Assembly (NCBI GenBank): GCA_047967505.1
Contig: CM106541.1
Direction: 5' to 3' (one strand)
DNA: 64,000 nt
From: Dipteris shenzhenensis
Taxonomy: Eukaryota > Polypodiophyta > Polypodiopsida > Gleicheniales
The position numbers and the translations under genes were made by a program. This document shows positions 55,900-64,000 of this stretch, one piece after another (within the stretch, counting starts at the first letter, position 1; each line of letters starts with the position of its first letter). Under the pieces are notes generated by a model, which worked only from the letters and a program-made list of their open reading frames with translations, was not told the DNA's origin and did not search any database.

Positions 55900-56770
55900 G
55901 GCTATTTGGAACCATGGAAAGACTTTTTCTCAAAATTATTTGCAAAAAAATGTCTCGAAGGCCCTATGTGTACGTGAGAGTGCATATGGTTTAGACGGCA
56001 CTGCCGTCTAGTCCGTATGCATGCTCACACACACACGGGGCCTTTGGACATTTTTTTGTCAAATTCACTTTGGGGGAATGGCTTCTGAGGCCAAGGAGAG
56101 ACATTCCCTGATGTCATCTGTACTGTGTGCGCGACCGCGCACATATGGGGCCTCTGAGCCATTTTTTTTCAAAAATATTTTTGGGGGAATGGCTCTTGGA
56201 TCCAAGGAGAGCCATTGTCTACAAACAAAATTGAAAAATATGGCCTAGAGGACCCATGTGTGTGCAAGTAGGGATATGGGCAAAATGGTGATGTCATCTG
56301 GCCCATATGCATGTCGGTGCACACATAGGGCCTCTAGGGCTTTTTTTTTAAGGGGGGGGGATGGAGATTGGGGCCAAGGATCACCATCCCCACAAAAGAA
56401 TTTTGAAAAAAATGGGATTGGAGACCCCATGTGTGCATGGGCATGCCTGTGCATACATGGGGCCTCCCAGCCATTCTTTTTCAAAATTGTTTTGGGGAGG
56501 GCCCTTTTGGAACCATATAAGGCCAGGTCCATAAAAAGGTTTTGAAGAAAATTTCCATCTTGGCCTTATGTGCCCATGGGTGCACATATGGGCTAGATGG
56601 CACATAGGACCAAGATGGCCTTTTCTTCAAAAAAACAATTTGATAATTGGCTAATCAAAACCATGGGAGGTCAATTCAGGACCCAAAAAAAAACTTTTTG
56701 GGGCAATGGCCCTTCGGGCCATGGACAACTATTGCCCCAAAAAAATTCCAGAAAAGAAGGCCATTTGCTA
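55900..56770. repeat. Degenerate tandem repeat with GGGGCCTC units
   Basis: Units contain CATATGGGGCCTCT, a GCCATTTTTTTTCAAAA stretch, TTTTGGGGGAATGGC and CCAAGGAGAGCCAT. GGGGCCT-type starts fall near 56038, 56147, 56326 and 56458, so unit length varies from about 110 to 180 bp. A perfect odd palindrome AGACGGCACTGCCGTCT sits at 55993-56009 in the leading unit. Open frames on both strands here follow the repeat and have no family motif. Confidence 0.75.
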
Positions 56771-56779
56771 CCAAATAGC

Positions 56780-58300
56780 TTGTGCTCAGCTTGTGTAGGC
56801 AAAAAAGTTGATCAATAGTAGCATAATCAAAATTTGGAAAATTTGGGACAATGACTAATTTCATAGTGAAATCACATACGAACAGATGATCAAAATTGGA
56901 CCAACTTTCCAAGATCTTTTCGTGGCTAGCATAAGTTGATGCCATTGTATTTGAGAACTTTAAATCACGTGTTTCTTATTTCATTTTTCATTTTAGCCTA
57001 TGCCAAATCTTTCTTCTTTGAAGGGATTCTTTCAAGATGTGCAAACATGAACATTAGCAACCTTCCTACCTCAAACACCATGTCATTGATTATTAAAGAT
57101 GGCATGATTAGTATTTGGATGTTTCTTTAAAATATCAATGGGTCTACAGAGTGCCCTTGGGAATTATTTGATGTCATTTATAATATCTTGGAATTGGCAA
57201 TCTAGTAGACAACTTGTTCATTAAAGTCAACCTGCTACCAATGCCTCTTGAATTTTGTGGTTGACTGTTTGTCCTTCACAATTGGATGTTCTACCATCCA
57301 TATGCTCCATGCTAGTGAGTACATTAGGACCATCACAAGTCTTAGATGTTCTACCATCTCTGTCCTCGATTCCAATGACAACATCATGACCATGATCATT
57401 AATATCAACAATTCCAGTGAGCATATTTGAGTCGCTTGTTGGGAAGTAGCAAGCTAAAGGTGTCCACTTTTTGTTCACTCCCCAATCCTTAGGAGGTGGA
57501 AAAACAAGCTTTTTAGCACACAAAAATGCAAATCTCACCTACTTCCCTATGGATCTAGTCTTTGAAGTCTTCAGACACAACATCACACATGCTATTGTGC
57601 ACACAATCGTATAGTCTGATTGAAAATTTGATGCGCACACAAAAAATTTCTTTGTGTCACACGGCATGGTTCCAGGGCGGTCACACCTTTGTCACGAATA
57701 GAGTATCATATTAAATTCTAAATTTCTCACTCATTTTAGATTAAATGTTATTGAAACTTTGTAGGTGGTCTCTTTACATTATGTAGAGCTTAACTTGATT
57801 TATTGGTAAGTTTTTGAATGATTTATCTAATTATAAATAATTATTTATAATAAGTAAAGTTATAAAATACATGCATTTTAGTAGCACACCACATTTTTTT
57901 AGTATTTTGAATAATTAAGCAAATCCAATTCAGTGGAAGGTTAGTAGGCACGTAAGGGTGTGTGGTTGAATCATCAAATCCCAAATCCAACGGTTAGATT
58001 TAGGAAGATTGAAGTTTAATTTTTACTTTTACTCCTTAGAGGATCAACAAAGAATATTAAAAATAAATCTAGTAATTCTCAAACATGACCAAACATTTCA
58101 AAAATGTCAATATTTTTAGTCCTCCGCATGATGAATAAGAGGGAAAAATTTTGGTTAAATTTGAGTAAGGGAAATATACGATATGGCCTCCAAGAGTGAA
58201 ATCTCCCTTTTGTGGGGGAAAAAGGGCCACCCAAGCCTAATACCAAGACAAAGTAGGCTTGGTATTAGGCTTGGTGAGGTAGGCTAGGAGCATCACCAAC
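56780..58300. other. No recognised gene
   Basis: AT-rich. A minus-strand frame at 57538-57227 (103 codons) contains two similar stretches, DRDGRTSKTCDG and EHMDGRTSNCEG, suggesting a short internal duplication at 57.25-57.4 kb, but I do not recognise the product. Confidence 0.4.
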
Positions 58301-58349
58301 CCTAGTGGCAAGCCTTTGGAGTGTGCATGCTGCCCATGCAGAAGGCTGA

Positions 58350-58740
58350 GTCATCTATTTTTGCCTTGCAACCATGCCACGTTGTTAGACCGCATGGTGC
58401 CATGTCATCAAGGAGATGTGACATCACTCCTTGCCATGTCACCTTACATTGCCACACATGCTGCCACATCAGCCACATGTGCCACCTCATCATTCCACAT
58501 CATAGAAACTCTTGGAGCCATGTCATCACACCTTGCTACCTTGGCATACCTCATCAACCTTGCCACATCACCAATCCCTCCACCTCAATTTGCCATGTCA
58601 ATCTACCACCTCATGAATGCTAACTCATCATGCCACATCACATTTCCACGTCATGGAAGAGACTCATATATTCCACACCATATTGCCACATCATGACCAT
58701 GCATGGTGCCACATCAGCCACATGTATACACATCATGATC
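58350..58740. repeat. CCACATCA-type low-complexity repeats
   Basis: Many near copies of TGCCACATCA/TGCCATGTCA at irregular 10-25 bp spacing. The three overlapping open frames here are made of this repeat and are rejected as genes. Confidence 0.75.
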
Positions 58741-58804
58741 ATGGTGAGCCACAGCATCAACATGCATGGTAAGTTATACATGCATGTTATTTGAGCACGA
58801 TGTG

Positions 58805-59040
58805 CGCGAGGCATAGAACACCTCGATCGAGGTTTATGACCGTAATGTGTGAGGCATAGAATACCTCAATCGAGGTTTATGACCTGCGTGAGGCATACAA
58901 TACCTCAATGAGGTATATGGCCGTGAGGCATAGAGTACCTCGATCAAGGTTTATGACCTACGTGAGGCATTGAATACCTCGATCGAGGTAGGCATAGCAT
59001 ACCTCGATCGAGGTTTATGACCACGATCAAGGTATTTGGA
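58805..59040. repeat. Tandem palindromic repeat, about 40-bp unit
   Basis: Five to six units of GAGGCATAGAATACCTCGAT...CGAGGTTTATGACC. Each contains the palindrome ACCTCGATCGAGGT or a one-base variant, near 58820, 58863, 58946, 58976 and 59002. Unit length shortens irregularly through the array. No coding frame. Confidence 0.85.
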
Positions 59041-59253
59041 GGTACAAAACTGGAATAAAATCAAACGATGCAAATATTTGAAATTAACATTAGTTTCAAT
59101 CTTAGCACCTTCTCCACCAATAATAATCAAGAGCAATCTAGTGGATGAGTTGAGGCTCTCTATAAGACACCACGTTTTGGTTCATTTCACCCATTCTTAG
59201 CCATTCTTGCCTCCCCATCACTTTGTCACACCTTCCATCCTACTTTCATTGAG

Positions 59254-61587
59254 AATGGGTTCTCAAAGCCATAGAGCTAGTAGATGTGAAAGATGTAGGA
59301 ACACCCCCCCCCCCAAATCTCATTGACGAGGAGCGCAAGCGAAAGGCTCATGAGCGCAAGAGAGCCTCTACAACTAGAGCTCACGCTACCACCACCAATC
59401 CACCTCCACCTCTACATCCCACCTCCACCTCCACCTCCACCCCCACCCCCACCCCCACCCCCACCTCCACCTCCATTGTCCCCCCGTCCACATCCTCATC
59501 TGCTCCCCTACCTCCAGCCTCCGCCCTTCCCCTAGCCACCTACATTTTGGCCTCCACCTCTACCTCTTCCCCTTCCACCCTCCCCCCTCCCCCTCCCCCT
59601 CCCCCCCTTCCCCTTGGTGCCTCCCTTCCCCCCTCCACCCTACCATCTCCCATTGATCCCCTTGCCCCACCTTGCAGCAGCAGTGTTGCTTCACGACGTG
59701 ACTTGCCAAAGTTCACTATCTGTCGTCGTACTAGCAAGATTGTGCAGTCTTTTTTTAGTGACCTCATGCCAGCTTTGTAGTCTGCTCTTTTCACGTCCCT
59801 GATTGATCACCCTGACTTGGTAGAGTGTAGGAGGCTTGCTGGTCTTGGTGCACGTAGAGATAGGGTTGTATGTAGCGAGGTCCTTAGTAGTGTTTGACGT
59901 TCCTATGCTTCTATTAAGCATAGGAACTCCAATGATGCCTTGGCAGCACGTCATGCTATTGTGGCTACCATTAGTAGACCTCATATGATAGGCCATGTGC
60001 GTATCGCTTCACGTCTTCTTCAGATTGCACTGCGCACATTGCGAGCAGGCATGATTAGGAGGCAGAGTCTAGAGGATAGTGAGATTGATGCTCTTTAGGC
60101 TTCGAGTGGTCGTGCACCTCTCAGCGATCAATTGTTGGATGATTCCACTAGGTCATTCATACAACAGTTTTGGGAGGAGCATTGCAGAGCATCCCCGGTG
60201 TTCAAGAAGGCATTGCAGAAGAGGGTGTCATGCGGTGTGTACATTGAGCATGGTGCATGTTTTTTGGAGCGTACCCAGACTGAGTTGTACACTCAGTTTG
60301 TAGAGGCGCACCCGGAGTTCAAGATTGGGCAGAGGTCATTTGAGCGATGCAGGCCATGGTTTGTGCGATGCTCTCAGGAGCGTGACACATGTTGTTGTTG
60401 CTACCATGTGGATTTTAGATTGATGTATGATGTATTTCATTCCCTTGATGGTCATAGGGGAGTGGTTCCTACTAGCCCTCGTGACTTCATTCATTCCATA
60501 TTGTGTACACAAGATGGCGATGCCTTATTCCACTCCCTTGATTGTGTGGAAGGCAGGTGTACTTTGTGTGGTGACTTTGCTAGAATGCCACGAGTTGCAC
60601 TAGATATTTGTGATGTGCAGATGGTTCGTTGGCAACAGTATGAGTACAGTACCTTGACATTAGATAGTGGTGCACAGTCGAGGAGGTTGCAGCTTGTGGG
60701 GAAGGAGACACCACGTGTTGTATTCATTGACAATTTTTAAGGGAAGCTGTACCACTACATACGCCACTCGCACACTGCGAAGTGGGAGGATCGTTAGTTC
60801 TGTGCATGTTTGAGGACATTTCCTATAGGGGTAGTTGTCTCAGTGGTGGACTTTGCAGACAATTCTACCTTTGCACCATAGCATGAGATTCAATCGGAGT
60901 ATTATTTCTCCGAACAGGTGACGTGTGATTGAGTTATTGGTTTTTTAATGGCCTCATTATATTGAATTATTTCAATCGTCATATTTTTTTTCAATGCCAT
61001 ATTGCAGGTTGCTATATTTGTGCACATTGCACATTAGCTATCATCATGCACAAGCTCATGTGGATGGCATTGATAGCACCATGGACTCACGTGTCATTGT
61101 GCGAGACTATCACTTCTACATTAGTGATGATCGATCGCATGATGCCCATTTTGTGCAGCATTGCTTCACTTTGCATGATAGTTTCTTGAGGGATCATGGT
61201 GTCACATGGCAGCGGCGCTGGATCTAGTCAGACAGTTGTGGTGGTCAATTCAAATCTGCTAGACAGTTTTATTGGTTCTGCAGATGGCACCGTGAGACAG
61301 GCATTCCGATCACATGGAGCTACTTCGAGACAGGGCACGGTAAGGGAGAGCACGATGGTGTAGGTGCTTGCATGAAGCGTGCTTTGCGTCGATACCAGTT
61401 GCATCACAGTGTCGATCGCTTCAAGGATGCACATGATGTGGTGTGGTGGTGCAGCCAGCACTTATCCACTAGTGCTATCTCCTCGTTTCAGTTGTGTGAC
61501 GATAGGGTGGTGAGCCGCTTTAAACTTTTTGTATCTCTTTCAACCTGTTGCATGAGCAATACCTTCCAAAAGTTTCTTTACTTTTAG
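59254..61587 (+). pseudogene. DDE-type transposase-like gene with one intron, family not named
   Basis: The ATG at 59254 gives SQSHRASRCERCRN, then a C-run (about 59305-59316) shifts the frame into a basic ERKRKAHERKRA stretch and a Pro-rich linker (59400-59640). From 59286 to 60917 one frame can be followed through six stops (59778, 59895, 60096, 60738, 60795, 60879). Landmarks: SFIQQFWEEHCRASPVFKKA, HPEFKIGQRSFERCRPWFVR, RCTLCGDFARMP (C-x2-C), VVSVVDFADNSTFAP (possible first Asp) and HEIQSEYYFSEQ. After a 90-bp intron (60918-61007) come VAIFVHIAH, a shift, DYHFYISDDRSHDAHFVQHC, SDSCGGQFKSARQFYWF (second Asp), GHGKGEHDGVGACMKRALRR (candidate Glu) and DVVWWCSQHL. The Asp/Asp/Glu spacing suggests an RNase H-fold transposase. 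Confidence 0.6.
60918..61007 (+). other. Probable 90-bp intron in the transposase-like gene
   Basis: CCGAACAG|GTGACG ... TTTTTTTTCAATGCCATATTGCAG|GTTGC has a GT donor, a pyrimidine tract and an AG acceptor. Removing it joins YYFSEQ to VAIFVH in frame across sequence that otherwise has stops in that frame. Confidence 0.7.
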
Positions 61588-61599
61588 TTTTTTAAACTT

Positions 61600-62420
61600 T
61601 TTAAGATTTCTAAAAAATCTTTACAAACTTAAAAAATTCTTTTAACTATTGCGTATGCAACAACTTTTCTCTTTTTAAGAATTTCCCAAAAAACTCTCCC
61701 GAGCTATTGCATACACAACAACTCCAATCCTTTGGGGTTTTCCAAATTTTACAATATTTTTTAAAAAGTCCCTAACCTATTGTGTCCTCAACAACTTAGA
61801 AACGCTTTTTTCAAAAATTATTTACTAATAATATTATTTATTTATAATATAATATATTAAAATATATTATCTATAATGTAATATAATAATATATTAAAAT
61901 TTATATAAGAATATATTATAGAAAAAGGCTTTTTTAATTTAGATTTCAAAAAATCTTTACCAATACTATTATTTATCTCTAATATAATATATTTAAAATT
62001 ATATAAAAATATATTATACAAAGGATTTTTTTATTAGATTTTGAAAACTCTTTACCAATAATATTATTTATCTATAATATGATATATTAAAACTTATATA
62101 AAATATATTAAAACATAGTATAGTCTATATTATTATATAAATATGATATATTTATAAGACATTTTTTTAAAAAAGTCTTATTATTATTTATATAAAATAA
62201 AAAAGTAATTATAACTATTAATTAAATAAAAAATAATTAACATATACATAAGAGATATATTAAACGAACTAATTTAAATTTTATATTATTGATATAAAAT
62301 AAGAACAATAATCCAATGTATTTTTATTTAAAAAAATTTAACATATTTAAAAATGAATTTGCACATAAAACAATATTCTTTTAAACAATTGAAGAATACA
62401 AGTACATCATAAATTAAGGG
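61600..62420. other. Very AT-rich region, no gene
   Basis: About 800 bp of TA-rich sequence with repeated ATATAATATATTAAAA(C)T-type blocks (61810-62170). It could be an AT-rich satellite, a matrix-attachment-like region or an element tail; nothing decides this. Confidence 0.6.
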
Positions 62421-62884
62421 GTATGTACAAAGGCCTTACATTTTCTTAGTTTAAGGCTTGTGCAGAGTTTCATACCCATAGGATATCATTTGAGTTGTTT
62501 GGAATGCGTACTTTTTTGTGTTGTAACATAAATCATGCATGAGTGTTCAAAAACATTGCGCACTCAGTTTGCTTTTAGACTATGTGCCCATCTCTAATGG
62601 ATATAATGATACTTTGCATAAGATTTATGCTATGTTAGTGTAGGACCTCTATAAATTATCATACCCAAATGATATCATTTAGTATATGGTTTAAAATGCA
62701 TCTATCTCGTTTCTTAGTATGCATCATGCAAGAGTCGAGAATGTGCTTCTTAGCCTATGTACTTATTTTTGATGGGTATGATACTTTGTACAAACATTAA
62801 ACTTAAGGCTTGTGCAAAGTATCAAACCATTCTTTGGCATGATTTAGAATGCAAATTTTACTTATTTTTTACTCCATGAAATTA

Positions 62885-63380
62885 TCCTTAACCCTACACC
62901 CTACATCCTAAATTCTAAACCTAAACCCTTGAACTTAGATCTTTAATCATTCAACCCATATTCTACATTCTAAACTCTTTATCTAAGATGCTGAACCCTA
63001 AATCCTAAATCGTAAATCACAAACCATTCAACTTACTTCCTAATCTAAACGCTTAACCTTAGATACAAAGCTATAAATCTTAAACCCTGAACCCTAAACG
63101 GTAAATCATAACACATACAACTTACTTTCTATATTCTAAGCTCTTAACCTTAGATACAAAACTTTAAATCCTAAACCCTAGACTGTAAATCATAAACCAT
63201 ACAACTTACTTTCTATATTCTAAACTCTTAACCTTAGATACAAAGCTATAAACCCTAAACCCTAAACCCTACAACCTAAATCCTAAACCTTAGAACCTAG
63301 ATCTTAGACCCTAAAACATAATCTCTAAACCCTAGACTCTAGATTATAAACCCTAGTTGTGAACCCTAAGATACAAGTAA
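62885..63380. repeat. Degenerate interstitial telomere-like repeats (CCCTAAA)
   Basis: Many CCCTAAA/CCTAAAT/TCTAAAC variants of the plant telomere unit, with three perfect tandem units near 63249-63270. A longer period is superimposed: CCTTAGATACAAA recurs near 63057, 63149 and 63232, giving units of roughly 84-92 bp that also contain CAACTTACTTTCTATATTCT. Internal sequence, so interstitial rather than a chromosome end. Confidence 0.85.
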
Positions 63381-63405
63381 TAATTTATACTTTTTTGTGA
63401 TTTGT

Positions 63406-63440
63406 GCAACAAGTTGGGGTTGCACCCGCCAACTTGTTGC
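63406..63440. other. Perfect 12-bp inverted repeat with 11-nt loop
   Basis: GCAACAAGTTGG (63406-63417) pairs with CCAACTTGTTGC (63429-63440). Related GGTTGGTGGGTGCAA and ATTGGTGGGTGCA pieces follow to 63520. It could be an element terminus hairpin; function unknown. Confidence 0.75.
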
Positions 63441-63716
63441 ATGTGCAATAGGTTGGTGGGTGCAACCCCACTCTGTTACAAAAATCACCAAAATTGGTGG
63501 GTGCACTCCAGCCTATTGCACAACTAGTGTATTCGGGATTTTTAGACTTTTCTTTAGTCCAGTTTTGAAATTGGACTTTAGACCAAGTCCAAATTTTTTA
63601 ATACAGTGTTTAAAAACATTCAAGAATTTTTTTCCCACCATTGTCCTATCTTCTTACAAATTTTTTGCATGCTTGATTGCCACATAATTTACTTTTACAA
63701 ACAAGCACTTGAAGGA

Positions 63717-63833
63717 GCATTGTGTGAGTGATGTGATAGTCAAGCAAGGAAGTTTCGTTGAACCGGTCAGACTACGCATTGTGTGAGTGATGTGATAGTC
63801 AAGCAAGGAAGTTTCGTTGAACCGGTCAGACTA
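63717..63833. repeat. Near-perfect 59-bp tandem duplication
   Basis: GCATTGTGTGAGTGATGTGA through AACCGGTCAGACTA is repeated head to tail at 63717 and 63776 with only the final base differing. No gene is seen from 63440 to the window end. Confidence 0.95.
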
Positions 63834-64000
63834 TTGAGTAATGATAGTTGGTGATTTGGAAGGATCACAAACAAATGTGGTTAAGCCACTTCAGATAAAC
63901 TGAATCTGAGAGATGAAATTGGTAGGATTTTCTTTTATTTCAAGAGAGAACTAGCAAACTTGTCATGAAAACTTTTGCTGATGAAAACCACATTTTGTGT

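Noticed and set aside
58316-58696. Overlapping His/Thr/Cys-rich frames of 126 and 100 codons
   Set aside because: They arise from CCACATCA repeats and have no domain.
59323-59535. Alternative Pro-rich frame
   Set aside because: It is a shadow of the ACCTCC repeat; the real frame, in phase with downstream conserved blocks, is the one from 59286.
63397-63687. 96-codon plus-strand frame at the end of the window
   Set aside because: It runs through a hairpin repeat and has no family wording.

Overview
The window is nuclear DNA of a land plant with a large, repeat-filled genome, most likely a fern. The evidence is one intact intron-less 919-codon PLS-type pentatricopeptide repeat (PPR) gene whose units carry the WGAMI wording I associate with fern PPRs, several Ty1/copia elements primed by initiator-Met tRNA, an L1-type LINE, Helitrons, plant-type CCCTAAA telomere-like repeats and long (GT)n(GA)n microsatellites. 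The clade call is inference; plant is firm. Almost everything else is mobile-element debris, and the PPR gene is the only clearly intact gene.

Layout. 1-3.9 kb: minus-strand L1-like LINE cut by the window edge (RNA-binding ORF1 with a CCHC knuckle, apurinic-type endonuclease, reverse transcriptase), preceded by G-rich repeats (3.9-4.5 kb). 5.7-10.9 kb: decayed minus-strand Ty3/gypsy element (gag knuckle, protease, RT, RNase H). 11.3-22 kb: noncoding, with a microsatellite-bearing duplicated repeat, a roughly 200-bp tandem satellite (15.3-17.0 kb), a duplicated copia RT scrap (18.2-18.5 kb) and a 2-kb polypyrimidine block (19.5-21.5 kb). 24.1-28.8 kb: a Helitron Rep-helicase-endonuclease (RepHel-EN) pseudogene, split by a 0.7-kb L1 tail with a 14-bp target duplication. 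29.36-34.94 kb: complete copia element with 184-bp LTRs. 36.2-42.2 kb: a second RepHel-EN relative, preceded by an intron-containing gene resembling replication protein A (RPA). 42.3-44.0 kb: copia remnant (gag, PBS, LTR). 44.8-47.6 kb: the PPR gene on the minus strand. 48.4-53.65 kb: second near-complete copia element, minus strand. 54-59 kb: short tandem-repeat families. 59.25-61.59 kb: an intron-containing transposase-like pseudogene with a DDE-like residue pattern that I cannot place in a named superfamily. 61.6-64 kb: AT-rich DNA, degenerate telomere-like repeats, and a recent 59-bp tandem duplication.

Most notable: (i) two Helitron relatives carry a HUH/two-Tyr Rep, a Pif1-type helicase and a C-terminal EEP endonuclease, the Helentron/Helitron2 architecture, one of them beside an RPA-like gene, and both have a +1 frame break at the same site; (ii) the transposase-like gene at 59.3-61.6 kb, whose coding frame can be followed through seven stops and a 90-bp intron. 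Stop codons in the elements often fall where Gln, Trp or Arg would be expected, consistent with C-to-T decay of methylated DNA.
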